14,355 bases of DNA from Candidatus Magasanikbacteria bacterium GW2011_GWC2_45_8 (GTDB taxonomy: Bacteria; Patescibacteriota; Patescibacteriia; Magasanikbacterales; UBA10146): contig LCLH01000027.1 in assembly GCA_001001925.1 (NCBI GenBank), positions 1-14,355 on the forward strand, given 5' to 3'. The first letter of the stretch is position 1. Each line of letters begins with the position of its first letter. The notes beneath the pieces are model-generated. The model made no database searches, was not told where the DNA came from, and saw only the letters and a program-made list of their open reading frames with translations. Of this stretch, positions 6,276 through 13,358 are shown piece by piece. Made by a program: the position numbers and the translations under genes.

Positions 6276-6318
6276 CGTGCCCGTGAAGATTTATTGCAAT
6301 CTCGCGCGGCACGTTTTT
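6276..6318 (+). terminator. Candidate terminator or attenuator after tuf
   Basis: CGTGCC (6276-6281) pairs with GGCACG (6308-6313), and an inner AGATT (6287-6291) pairs with AATCT (6298-6302); TTTTT at 6314-6318 follows. The stem is interrupted, so it is weaker than the fusA terminator. No convincing promoter lies between it and rpsJ at 6336, so full termination here would leave rpsJ without a source of transcripts; partial read-through is more likely. Confidence 0.5.
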
Positions 6319-6335
6319 CATAAAAAGATTTTTGC

Positions 6336-6695
6336 ATGGCACAGACAAAACACAATACAGCAACGGTAGCGGTCAAAGAAAAAGAAGACGAAGGGCAACG
6401 AATCCGCATCAAAATTTGCGCGTATGACAGCAAAATTATAGATCAAGCTGCTCGCACAATTCTTGATACTGCGCAAAGGAATGGAGCGGAAGTGATTGGT
6501 CCTGTGCCACTGCCAACGGAAAAGACCATTTTTACGGTGAATCGTTCAACCTTTGTGCATAAAGACGCGCGTGAGCAATATGAAATGCGCGTACACAAAC
6601 GTCTGATTGACATTATCAATTCCACACCTAAGGCGCTTGACGCTTTAATGCATTTGAGTTTGCCTGCCGGCGTGGACATTGAAATAAAAATGTAA
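6336..6695 (+). CDS. rpsJ: Small ribosomal subunit protein uS10
   Basis: This 119-residue protein of the 30S head also acts in bacterial transcription antitermination through NusB. The core begins at about residue 21 with RIRIKICAYDSKIIDQAARTI and continues through GPVPLPTEKTIFTVNRSTFVHK to the C-terminal LPAGVDIEIKM strand. The first 20 residues are an extra, charged tail (VKEKEDEGQ), making the protein longer than the usual 102-105. ATG 6336 is the first start after the upstream hairpin and has no Shine-Dalgarno sequence. It is separated from rplC by an unusually long 227-nt gap, whereas later genes in the block are nearly contiguous. Confidence 0.95.
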   Translation: MAQTKHNTATVAVKEKEDEGQRIRIKICAYDSKIIDQAARTILDTAQRNGAEVIGPVPLPTEKTIFTVNRSTFVHKDAREQYEMRVHKRLIDIINSTPKALDALMHLSLPAGVDIEIKM

Positions 6696-6922
6696 AAATT
6701 AAACCGTCCTTGTATTTGACTTGATAAGATCCTTACATAAGGTTGCGCATAAAAAGGAAAACATCAAGAAGGATACGCAAGAACGAAAAGGAGTAATACG
6801 TTGACAACTTATACAATTAACGCCTTTGTAACTTAATAGATTTTTTAAAGGCTGGAAGTTTTGTTTTATACGCCTCAAAAGCCGCGCATAAAACAGGACT
6901 TCTGGTTTTTAATTACCAGTTT
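6696..6922 (+). promoter_or_regulatory. Structured rpsJ-rplC intergenic region, candidate ribosomal-protein leader
   Basis: The 227 nt hold no gene but contain several potential hairpins: CCTTA/TAAGG at 6731-6742, TTGCG (6743-6747) with CGCAA (6776-6780), GCCTTT (6822-6827) with AAAGGC (6847-6852), and an 18-bp stem pairing 6852-6869 with 6888-6905 (four G-U pairs) followed by TTTTT at 6906-6910. CTGG at 6902-6905 can instead pair with CCAG at 6916-6919, which would open the base of the long stem. A TTGACA at 6801 lacks a good -10 partner. The arrangement suggests control of the rplC operon at the RNA level, which is inferred. Confidence 0.5.
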
Positions 6923-7642
6923 ATGAAATTCATTTTTGGTAAAAAAATTCAGATGAGCCAAGTGTTTGCCGCAGACGGCACACTTGTTCCGATAACAATT
7001 GTGCAAGCTACTCCTTGCGTAGTTACTCATATCAAGAAAAAACCGCAGGAAAATACAACAGCATTGCAGGTTGGTTTTGAAGAGGGCAAAGCAAAACATA
7101 TTGCCAAACCGCAATTAGGTCATTTGAAAAATTTGCCGACTATGCGAATGCTTCGCGAGATTCCTTTAGACGAAAAAGAGTTGGAAGGAATTGAACGCGG
7201 GGATATGATTACTGTAGAAACATTCACTGTGGGAGATGTGGTAGAAGTAACAGGCACCTCAAAAGGCCGTGGTTTCCAAGGTGTGGTGAAACGGCACCAC
7301 TTCCGCGGCGGTCCCGCAAGTCATGGGCATAAAGATAACTTGCGTATGCCCGGCTCAATCGGGGCAGGCGGAGTACAACGCGTCTTCAAAGGAATGCGCA
7401 TGGGCGGACACATGGGCGATGAGCAAGTTACCATAAAAAATTTATCAATTATAGGTGTTGATTTGGAAAAGAATCTTTTGCATGTAAAGGGAGCTATACC
7501 GGGCGGACGTAACGGACAAGTCTTGATCAAAGGTTCTGGAGAATTGAAAGTTACAAAAGTTAAGAGTGCAACACCGGACGCACCAATAGCGGAAGAATCT
7601 GTCGTGGTCTTACCTGTTGAAGCAATAAATAAAGAAGCTTAA
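6923..7642 (+). CDS. rplC: Large ribosomal subunit protein uL3
   Basis: uL3 is an early assembly protein of the 50S subunit whose central extension reaches towards the peptidyltransferase centre. Visible signatures are GKKIQMSQVFAADGT at the N-terminus, the TSKGRGFQGVVKRHHFRGG stretch in the middle (about 110-128), PASHGH, and VFKGMRMGGHMGDEQVTI. The loop after PGSIG reads AGGVQ, so the glutamine that PrmB methylates in E. coli (in NQTPG) has no counterpart. After the last core strand (NGQVLIK) there is a tail of about 30 residues not found in E. coli. The start codon lies 13 nt after the T-run of the upstream hairpin, and one base separates its stop from rplD. Confidence 0.96.
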   Translation: MKFIFGKKIQMSQVFAADGTLVPITIVQATPCVVTHIKKKPQENTTALQVGFEEGKAKHIAKPQLGHLKNLPTMRMLREIPLDEKELEGIERGDMITVETFTVGDVVEVTGTSKGRGFQGVVKRHHFRGGPASHGHKDNLRMPGSIGAGGVQRVFKGMRMGGHMGDEQVTIKNLSIIGVDLEKNLLHVKGAIPGGRNGQVLIKGSGELKVTKVKSATPDAPIAEESVVVLPVEAINKEA

Positions 7643-7643
7643 T

Positions 7644-8285
7644 ATGGATTCGTTGAAGATATATAATCAGCAAGGCGAAGTAATTGGTGAAAAGGAAATA
7701 TCTTCCGCTGTTTTTGGTGTGAAGATAAAGCAAGATATCATTGCTGAAGTGGTGCGGTCTCTTTTTGCAAACCGCCGCAAGGTTCTTGCAGATACCAAGA
7801 AAAAAGGCGAAGTACGCGGCGGAGGACGCAAGCCGTGGGCTCAAAAAGGAACGGGCCGCGCGCGCGCGGGGTCTATTCGTTCTCCTCTGTGGCGCGGTGG
7901 CGGAATCACATTTGGTCCAACTTCAGAACGTAATTTTAAATTAAAAATTAACAAAAAAGTGAAACAACTGGCAATGCGCATGGTGCTTTCAGATAAAGTT
8001 CAAGGAAATGGTTTTATATTGGTTGAAAAGTTAGCAGTTGAAGGTTCAAAGACAAAACAGTTTGTTGAAATGTTGAAAAAGTTGCCTTTGCAAAAAGGGA
8101 AAATTTTGGTGGTTATGCCAAAATCTGATAATGCTATTGCTCGTTCCGTGCGCAACATTAAAAATGTTGATGTTATTTCTCGCGACCAGATTGATATCAT
8201 CGCATTTTTAAATCATTCCAACGTGATAACCATGCCTGAAACAATAGAATCGTTGGAAAAAACATATTGCAAGACGTCAAAATAA
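7644..8285 (+). CDS. rplD: Large ribosomal subunit protein uL4
   Basis: uL4 lines the peptide exit tunnel through its long internal loop and in many bacteria also represses its own operon. The 213-residue product has the typical loop at about residues 58-87 (GGGRKPWAQKGTGRARAG, then SPLWRGGG and FGP), followed by the Rossmann-like C-terminal domain with ILVVMPKSD and the DVISRDQIDI strand. Length is normal for the family. It overlaps nothing: its stop is 2 nt before the rplW ATG. In enterobacteria L4 acts on a leader before rpsJ; here the structured leader is before rplC, which makes L4 one candidate ligand among several. Confidence 0.96.
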   Translation: MDSLKIYNQQGEVIGEKEISSAVFGVKIKQDIIAEVVRSLFANRRKVLADTKKKGEVRGGGRKPWAQKGTGRARAGSIRSPLWRGGGITFGPTSERNFKLKINKKVKQLAMRMVLSDKVQGNGFILVEKLAVEGSKTKQFVEMLKKLPLQKGKILVVMPKSDNAIARSVRNIKNVDVISRDQIDIIAFLNHSNVITMPETIESLEKTYCKTSK

Positions 8286-8287
8286 AT

Positions 8288-8767
8288 ATGAGTATTTTTA
8301 ACTGGAAAAAAAAGAAAGATGAAGAGCGGAAACAACAGGTGATGGAGCCAAAGAAAGCCCCCTCCTCTGTTTCTGTTGCATCTGAAATTGTTGAAAAAAG
8401 ACCATTAAAATCAAAGAAAGCTGAAATAGATTCTGTCGCCACGCAAGCGGTTGAACAAGCTCCAGAAGTGCCTCGCGCAACAGGAGACGCGCATCGCGTA
8501 TTATTGCGTCCGTTAATTACAGAAAAAAATACTTTGCATCAAACACAGAATCAGTATGTATTTGAGGTCGCTATCCGCGCCAACAAAGTAGAAGTCCAAA
8601 AAGCGGTTGAATCGGCGTTTAAAGTAAAAGTAAAAAAAGTCCGCATTGTCCGTATGCGAGGGAAAATAAAACAGTTTGGACGTGTGAAAGGTGTTCGTAA
8701 ATTCTGGAAAAAAGCGATTGTTTCGGTTGAAAAGGGTGACCACATTACTCTTTTGAGTTCGGTATAA
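8288..8767 (+). CDS. rplW: Large ribosomal subunit protein uL23 with N-terminal extension
   Basis: uL23 sits at the tunnel exit and is the docking point for trigger factor and SRP. The conserved domain occupies about residues 69-159 (RVLLRPLITEKNTLHQTQN, VFEVAIRANKVEVQKAVE, KVKVKKVRIVRMRGK, KKAIVSVEKGDHI). Residues 1-68 are an additional low-complexity tail, very basic at first (FNWKKKKDEERK) and then rich in Lys, Glu, Pro, Ala and Val. Standard L23 has about 95 residues, so this form is 159 residues, roughly two-thirds longer. ATG 8288, just after the rplD stop, is chosen over an in-frame TTG at 8267 that lies inside rplD. Confidence 0.94.
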   Translation: MSIFNWKKKKDEERKQQVMEPKKAPSSVSVASEIVEKRPLKSKKAEIDSVATQAVEQAPEVPRATGDAHRVLLRPLITEKNTLHQTQNQYVFEVAIRANKVEVQKAVESAFKVKVKKVRIVRMRGKIKQFGRVKGVRKFWKKAIVSVEKGDHITLLSSV

Positions 8768-8771
8768 GCAT

Positions 8772-9599
8772 ATGGCATTTAAGTTATACAAACCAACAAC
8801 TCCCGGACGCCGCGCCACTATGGTGGATGCTTTTGACGATATAACAAAATCAAAACCGGAAAAGAAATTGGTAGTTGTTCATAAAAAAAGAAATGGACGT
8901 TCCAATGGTCGTATTACTGTGCGCCACAGAGGAGGAGGAACGCGTACTTTTTATCGGTTAGTTGATTTTAAACAACAAAGATTTGATATCCCTGCAACGG
9001 TATCAGCGATTGAATATGATCCAAATAGAGGTGCTCGAATTGCCTTGGTGGAGTATTCTGATAAAGTAAAATCTTACCTACTGGCTCCTCAAGGCATTAA
9101 AGTTGGTGATACGATGATGAGTTCAAAGAGCCGCATTGAAGTAAAGACAGGATCTCGCATGCCTCTTAAATTTATTCCGGTTGGCCAAGTGGTTCATAAT
9201 ATTGAACTATTGGCGGGGCAAGGTGGGAAGATAGTGCGTGGCGCTGGCACCAGCTCGCAGTTAATGGCAGTTGAGTCCGGACACGCTACTCTTAAACTTC
9301 CTTCAAGTGAATTGCGTCAGGTAAGTGAAAATTGTGCCGCTACGATTGGAGTTCTAAGCAATCCGGATCGCAATTTGATTCGTCTTGGAAAAGCGGGGCG
9401 TAGACGTAATATGGGATGGCGGCCATCGGTAAGAGGAAAAGCAATGAATCCTGTTGACCACCCGCACGGCGGAGGAGAAGGCCATAATCCGATCGGTATG
9501 CGTCGTCCAGAAACTCCCCAAGGCAAGCCAGCGCTTGGAGTCAAGACCAGAAAACGCAAAAAATGGAGCAACTTTTTAATTATCCAACGTCGTAAATAA
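8772..9599 (+). CDS. rplB: Large ribosomal subunit protein uL2
   Basis: uL2 is needed for subunit association and peptidyltransferase activity. The 275-residue product matches the family in length. Visible are GRNNGR-like RNGRSNGRITVRHRGGG (40-56), the OB-fold and SH3-like core (ATVSAIEYDPNRGARIALV, then GGKIVRGAGTSSQLMA), and the catalytic-centre loop NPVDHPHGGGEG (226-237). H230 of this loop corresponds to the E. coli His229 discussed for peptidyltransferase function. The C-terminus ends in TRKRKKWSNFLIIQRRK. It starts 4 nt after rplW and ends 5 nt before rpsS. Confidence 0.97.
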   Translation: MAFKLYKPTTPGRRATMVDAFDDITKSKPEKKLVVVHKKRNGRSNGRITVRHRGGGTRTFYRLVDFKQQRFDIPATVSAIEYDPNRGARIALVEYSDKVKSYLLAPQGIKVGDTMMSSKSRIEVKTGSRMPLKFIPVGQVVHNIELLAGQGGKIVRGAGTSSQLMAVESGHATLKLPSSELRQVSENCAATIGVLSNPDRNLIRLGKAGRRRNMGWRPSVRGKAMNPVDHPHGGGEGHNPIGMRRPETPQGKPALGVKTRKRKKWSNFLIIQRRK

Positions 9600-9604
9600 T
9601 CCGT

Positions 9605-9937
9605 ATGTCACGCAGTCTAAAAAAAGGTCCTTACGTGGATGAAAAATTAATGAAAAAAGTCAATCGTCTTAAACAAGGCGATAAGACGCCCATAAAAACA
9701 TGGGCGCGTGCGAGCACCATTACTCCAGAGATGGTAGGTTTTGTGATAGCGGTGCACAACGGCAAACAACATTTGCCTGTAGTGATAGTAGAAAATATGG
9801 TTGGTCACCGATTAGGAGAATTTTCCCCAACACGAAAGTTTAATCGCCATGGAGGCAAGATGCAGAAAGATTTAGAATCCGCTCAATCTGAAGCGGCTAA
9901 AAAATCTTCGTCTGCCGGCGCAACAGAAAAGAAATAA
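9605..9937 (+). CDS. rpsS: Small ribosomal subunit protein uS19
   Basis: uS19 binds the 30S head with S13 and contacts the A-site finger of the 50S subunit. The core is easily recognised: MSRSLKKGPYVDEKLMKKV, IKTWARASTITPEMVG, the VHNGKQHLPVVI strand and GHRLGEFSPTRKFNRHGGK. The 110-residue product is about 18 residues longer than the usual 92; the surplus is a C-terminal tail rich in Ser, Ala and Lys. It is separated from rplV by 3 nt, in the same operon. Confidence 0.96.
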   Translation: MSRSLKKGPYVDEKLMKKVNRLKQGDKTPIKTWARASTITPEMVGFVIAVHNGKQHLPVVIVENMVGHRLGEFSPTRKFNRHGGKMQKDLESAQSEAAKKSSSAGATEKK

Positions 9938-9940
9938 AAT

Positions 9941-10342
9941 ATGGAAATCCGCGCAGAATTAAAAACAATCCGCACGAGTGTTCGCAAAATGAAGCCCCTT
10001 ATAGATCAAATTCGAGGGAAGCGTGTTGAAGATGCTCAAGTTATTTTGCAATTTTTAAAACAAAAAAACAAAACACCGCTTGCAAAACTTTTAAAATCAG
10101 CTATCGCGAGTGCTGAGCATAATTTTCAAGCATCATCGGGAAATTTGAAAATCAAATCAATTGTCGCGGAACAAGGCCCCACACTTAAACGTTTTCGGCC
10201 ACGCGCTTTTGGAAGGGCGTACGAGATCCGCAAACGCACGTGTTCTATCAAATTAGCACTTACAGAGATTAGACCAACTATAAAAAAAGAGGCGAAAGAA
10301 CTTGTTGAGAAAACTTTATCTGATGAAAAAACTACATCATAA
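9941..10342 (+). CDS. rplV: Large ribosomal subunit protein uL22
   Basis: uL22 contacts all domains of 23S rRNA, and its beta-hairpin lines the exit tunnel next to uL4. The 133-residue product has the N-terminal helices TSVRKMKPLIDQIRGKRVED, the central AKLLKSAIASAEHN helix and the hairpin region QGPTLKRFRPRAFGRAYEI (about 78-96) followed by RKRTCSIKLAL. A C-terminal tail of about 20 residues, rich in Lys, Glu and Thr, extends beyond the E. coli length of 110. Its stop lies 8 nt before the rpsC ATG. Confidence 0.95.
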   Translation: MEIRAELKTIRTSVRKMKPLIDQIRGKRVEDAQVILQFLKQKNKTPLAKLLKSAIASAEHNFQASSGNLKIKSIVAEQGPTLKRFRPRAFGRAYEIRKRTCSIKLALTEIRPTIKKEAKELVEKTLSDEKTTS

Positions 10343-10350
10343 ATTTGAAT

Positions 10351-11004
10351 ATGAGTCATAAAGTACATCCAAAAATTTTCCGTATCGGCAGCATTTATAC
10401 ATGGGATTCAAAATGGTTTTCTCGCAAGAATTACGCTAAGTTTTTGCGCGAAGATTTAGCCATACGCGCATATTTGATGAAAGAATTCAAAGACGTTGGT
10501 ATGGATTCAATCGGTATTGAACGTACGCCGCATGATATTACCGTAAGTCTTTCTGCTGCCAAACCGGGCATGATTATAGGCAGGGGCGGAGCAGGGGCGG
10601 AAGAGCTTCGTAAAAAAGTTCAAAAGAAATTTTTTGATATAAAAACAAATGTAAAGGTAAACATCCTTGAAGTTTCCCGTCCGGCACTTTCTGCCACTAT
10701 TATCGGACAGAGTGTCGTAATAGAGATTGAAAAACGCGTGCCATTCCGTCGCGTGCTCAAGCAGGCGGTTGAACGCGCGCGCAAAGCAGGGGCGCTCGGT
10801 GTAAAAATTGCAGTATCAGGGCGGCTTAACGGCGCAGAAATCGCGCGCCGCGAATTTATTACTGAAGGCAAGATACCGTTGCAGAATCTTCGTTCGGATA
10901 TTGATTTTAATGCAACGACTGCACACACTATTTATGGAGTGATTGGCATTAAAGTGTGGGTGTACCGTGGGGATATTTTTGCATCAAAAGAGATTAACAA
11001 ATAA
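10351..11004 (+). CDS. rpsC: Small ribosomal subunit protein uS3
   Basis: uS3 forms part of the mRNA entry tunnel and its helicase on the 30S head. The 217-residue product has the N-terminal KVHPKIFRIG stretch, a type II KH domain with the RNA-binding loop GMIIGRGG (73-80), and the C-terminal domain with ARKAGALGVKIAVSGRLNG and AEIARREFITEGKIPL (162-177). The length is close to that of E. coli (233), with a short C-terminus. ATG 10351 gives the expected MSHKVHP start; a TTG two codons earlier is less likely. One base separates its stop from rplP. Confidence 0.96.
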   Translation: MSHKVHPKIFRIGSIYTWDSKWFSRKNYAKFLREDLAIRAYLMKEFKDVGMDSIGIERTPHDITVSLSAAKPGMIIGRGGAGAEELRKKVQKKFFDIKTNVKVNILEVSRPALSATIIGQSVVIEIEKRVPFRRVLKQAVERARKAGALGVKIAVSGRLNGAEIARREFITEGKIPLQNLRSDIDFNATTAHTIYGVIGIKVWVYRGDIFASKEINK

Positions 11005-11005
11005 T

Positions 11006-11428
11006 ATGTTGATTCCTAAAAAAGTAAAACATCGTAAATGGCATAAGGGCCGTCGCCGCAACGCAGGAGTTGCGACTACTAAGGTTGAATTGGCATTTGG
11101 CACCTATGGCTTGAAAGCGCTTGATTATACATGGATAACCGCGCGTCAGATTGAAGCCGCGCGCCGTACCATAACCAAGTTTTTGAAAAAGGGCGGTAAA
11201 TTTTGGATTCGTATTTTTCCTGATAAGCCTATCACCGCGCATGGCAATGAAAATTCCATGGGCGGGGGAAAGGGCGCGGTTGATCATTACGTTGCCATTG
11301 TCAAACCGGGTACGATTATTTTTGAAGTAGAAGGAATCTCAAAAGAAACCGCGGCGGAAGCGGTCAAATTGGCTGGCTATAAATTACCTACACGAGTCGC
11401 CTTTATAAGCAAAGATTTATATGAGTAA
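11006..11428 (+). CDS. rplP: Large ribosomal subunit protein uL16, variant loop
   Basis: uL16 organises the A-site tRNA environment of the 50S subunit. The 140-residue product aligns throughout with the family: MLIPKKVKHRKWHKGRRR, FGTYGLKALDYTWITARQIE, AARRTITKF, FWIRIFPDKPIT, and the C-terminal KLAGYKLPTRVAFI. The loop that in E. coli reads V-R-M-G-K-G-K-G is NSMGGGKG here (residues 83-90), so Ser84 stands where the near-invariant Arg81, hydroxylated by YcfD/RoxA in E. coli, is found. I believe this MGGGKG form is shared by other Parcubacteria, but it is still a departure from most bacteria. ATG 11006 is used rather than a TTG inside rpsC at 10943. The gene overlaps rpmC by 8 nt. Confidence 0.95.
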   Translation: MLIPKKVKHRKWHKGRRRNAGVATTKVELAFGTYGLKALDYTWITARQIEAARRTITKFLKKGGKFWIRIFPDKPITAHGNENSMGGGKGAVDHYVAIVKPGTIIFEVEGISKETAAEAVKLAGYKLPTRVAFISKDLYE

Positions 11429-11627
11429 AATACGAATACAATTAGAAGAATTGCGTGCTAAGAGCGCTGAAGAATTGAATGATATACTGGCAACAGAACG
11501 TGAAGCGTTGCGAGCATTGAGGTTTAAAGTTCATACGCAAGAGATTAAGCAAGTTCATTTGGTTAAAGCCACACGCAAGCGTATCGCCCATATTTTAACT
11601 TTGTTGAAGCACGCAACTACAAAATAG
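11421..11627 (+). CDS. rpmC: Large ribosomal subunit protein uL29
   Basis: This small two-helix protein sits beside uL23 at the tunnel exit. The 68-residue product fits the family: an N-terminal IQLEELRAKSAEELNDIL helix, then a second helix with REALRALRFKVHTQE and ATRKRIAHILTLL. The ATG lies inside the last codons of rplP (8-nt overlap), which implies translational coupling. One base separates the stop from rpsQ. Confidence 0.94.
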   Translation: MSKIRIQLEELRAKSAEELNDILATEREALRALRFKVHTQEIKQVHLVKATRKRIAHILTLLKHATTK

Positions 11628-11628
11628 T

Positions 11629-11880
11629 ATGCAAGAGAGAAAAAATGTACAACATAAAGTTTTTACCGGTATTGTTACTTCCGCCAAGATGCCTAAAACG
11701 CTCGTGGTAAAAGTTGAGAAGGTAAAAAAACATCCAAAATACTTGAAGTTTTACACCGTGCATTCAAAGTTTAAGGTGCATTATACCAGCGGTACCTATG
11801 CACATGGCGATAAGGTTTCTTTTATTGAATGCCGTCCTTTGTCCAAAGATAAGCGCTGGCGTATTTTTAAAAAGCATTAA
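11629..11880 (+). CDS. rpsQ: Small ribosomal subunit protein uS17
   Basis: uS17 is an OB-fold protein that binds the 5' domain of 16S rRNA early in 30S assembly. The 83-residue product is of family length and shows VFTGIVTSAKMPKTLVVKVE, the HPKYLKFYTVHSKFKVHY strand pair, and the HGDKVSFIECRPLSKDKRW signature. A 27-nt AT-rich spacer without evident signals separates it from rplN. Confidence 0.95.
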   Translation: MQERKNVQHKVFTGIVTSAKMPKTLVVKVEKVKKHPKYLKFYTVHSKFKVHYTSGTYAHGDKVSFIECRPLSKDKRWRIFKKH

Positions 11881-11907
11881 GAATAACACAAAACGTAATA
11901 CAAGAAT

Positions 11908-12279
11908 ATGATTCAACACCGAAGCATGTTACAAGTGGCAGATAATACGGGAGCAAAAAAGCTCCAATGTATTCGTGTGCTCGGCGGTTACAAGAAGCGT
12001 TACGCCCGCGTGGGGGATATCATAACGGTAGCAATCAAAGAAGCCCAGCCGTATGGAATGGTAAAGAAAGGAGATGTCGCGCACGCGGTTATTGTACGAA
12101 CACGTTCCGCTATCAATAGATCAAACGGCATTACGGTACGTTTTGACGACAATGCGGCGGTTATTGTTGATAAAGAATCAAAAGAGCCAAAAGCAAGCCG
12201 TGTTTTTGGTCCTATAGCACGAGAATTGCGAGACAAGGGTTTTGCCAAAATTATTTCATTAGCTCCAGAGGTTGTATAA
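11908..12279 (+). CDS. rplN: Large ribosomal subunit protein uL14
   Basis: uL14 forms intersubunit bridges with 16S rRNA and binds release and silencing factors. The 123-residue product is standard: MIQHRSMLQVADNTGAKKL, VGDIITVAIKEAQPYG, VKKGDVAHAVIVRTR, DNAAVIV, and GPIARELRDKGFAKIISLAPEVV at the C-terminus. It follows rpsQ after 27 nt and ends 4 nt before the rplX ATG. Confidence 0.97.
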   Translation: MIQHRSMLQVADNTGAKKLQCIRVLGGYKKRYARVGDIITVAIKEAQPYGMVKKGDVAHAVIVRTRSAINRSNGITVRFDDNAAVIVDKESKEPKASRVFGPIARELRDKGFAKIISLAPEVV

Positions 12280-12283
12280 CAAT

Positions 12284-12592
12284 ATGAAAAAGATTAAAAT
12301 TGGAGACAATGTGCGTGTTTTGTTGGGAAAAGACAAAGGGAAAACCGGAAAGGTTGTCCAAGTATTTGTTCAGGAGAAAAAAGTAGTCGTTGAAGGAATC
12401 AACATAATCAAAAAACATTTGCGTACGCGTACACAAGGTCAAAAAGGACAGATATTAGAACTTTCTGCCCCAATGGCGGTTTCAAAAGTTGCTATCGTGT
12501 GTCCGCATTGCGAGCGTGGAGTACGTGTTGGTTTTAAAATAGACAATTCGGTCAAAACACGTGTGTGCAAGAAATGTAATAACGCATTATAA
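12284..12592 (+). CDS. rplX: Large ribosomal subunit protein uL24
   Basis: uL24 is one of the two assembly initiators of the 50S subunit. The 102-residue product has the KOW motif near the N-terminus (KIGDNVRVLLGKDKGKTGKV), the VVEGINIIKKH strand and a C-terminal zinc-ribbon-like segment with two CxxC pairs, CPHC and CKKC. The ATG at 12284 gives MKKIKIGD; a TTG four codons earlier lies inside rplN. AGAGG at 12267-12271 is the only purine-rich stretch near a start in this block that resembles a Shine-Dalgarno sequence, but its 12-nt spacing is long. Confidence 0.95.
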   Translation: MKKIKIGDNVRVLLGKDKGKTGKVVQVFVQEKKVVVEGINIIKKHLRTRTQGQKGQILELSAPMAVSKVAIVCPHCERGVRVGFKIDNSVKTRVCKKCNNAL

Positions 12593-12598
12593 AAAAGT

Positions 12599-13144
12599 AT
12601 GAGTTTAAAAGAAAAATACATCAGTGAAATACGTGTAAAACTTCAAGATTCCTTCCACTACAAATCAGCGGCAAGGGCCCCTCGTTTTACCAAAGTGGTA
12701 GTTAATGTAGGTTTTGGAAAACTATTAAAGGAGTCAAAGATCCAGGAAACCATTGGAAGCACTCTTGAGCGAATTACCGGTCAAAAACCGGTATTTACCA
12801 AGGCGCGCAAATCTATTTCAAATTTTAAGGTGCGAGAAGGTCAGGTGATTGGAGCAAAAGTAACGTTGAGAGGATCGCGCATGTATGATTTTTTGGATAA
12901 ATTGATCAATATAACATTTCCACGTACGCGAGATTTTCGCGGTTTATCTGAAAAAAGTTTTGACCGCCGCGGTAATTTTGCAATTGGTTTTAAAGAGCAT
13001 GTTGCGTTTCCAGAGGTTCGTTCCGATGAAGTTGAGCGTCTGCATGGTCTTGAGGTGGCGGTAACCACAGACGCCAAAACAACAGAAGAGGCAAAAATGT
13101 TATTCCGTTTTGCAGGATTCCCTTTACAAAAGATTACTAAATAG
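12599..13144 (+). CDS. rplE: Large ribosomal subunit protein uL5
   Basis: uL5 binds 5S rRNA with uL18 and contacts the P-site tRNA. The 181-residue product matches the family in length and shows PRFTKVVVNVGFGK, the ITGQKPVFTKARKSISNFKV stretch, GAKVTLRGSRMYDFLDKLI, the RTRDFRGLSEKSFDRRGNF block and the C-terminal TTDAKTTEEAKMLFRFAGFP. It starts 6 nt after rplX and ends 1 nt before rpsN. Confidence 0.97.
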   Translation: MSLKEKYISEIRVKLQDSFHYKSAARAPRFTKVVVNVGFGKLLKESKIQETIGSTLERITGQKPVFTKARKSISNFKVREGQVIGAKVTLRGSRMYDFLDKLINITFPRTRDFRGLSEKSFDRRGNFAIGFKEHVAFPEVRSDEVERLHGLEVAVTTDAKTTEEAKMLFRFAGFPLQKITK

Positions 13145-13145
13145 T

Positions 13146-13331
13146 ATGGCAACTACAGGACAAATCGCGAAATCTCTGAAAAAACCTAAGTTTTCTTCCC
13201 GTATTGTGCGTCGATGCTGGCGTTGCGGCAGAAAACATGGGTATATGCGTCGTTTTAAATTGTGTCGCATTTGTTTTAGAGAATTGGCCAACAAAGGGGA
13301 GTTGCCCGGTATTACAAAATCAAGCTGGTAA
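13146..13331 (+). CDS. rpsN: Small ribosomal subunit protein uS14, zinc-binding type
   Basis: uS14 stabilises the 30S head. This is the short zinc-binding form: 61 residues with CWRC at 24-27 and CRIC at 40-43, and the MRRFKLCRICFRELANKG signature. The alternative zinc-free form is about 100 residues long. ATG 13146 is preferred; an earlier in-frame TTG at 13110 lies inside rplE. A 27-nt spacer precedes rpsH. Confidence 0.96.
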   Translation: MATTGQIAKSLKKPKFSSRIVRRCWRCGRKHGYMRRFKLCRICFRELANKGELPGITKSSW

Positions 13332-13358
13332 TATTCTCATAAAAAAGAACTATCCATT

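Noticed and set aside
6716..6745. TTGACT as the -35 box of a promoter after rpsJ
   Set aside because: No -10 element at acceptable spacing; TACATA is only 12 nt away.
6801..6829. TTGACA as the -35 box of an rplC promoter
   Set aside because: At spacings of 16-18 nt the -10 position reads CTTTGT-like sequence with poor match to TATAAT.
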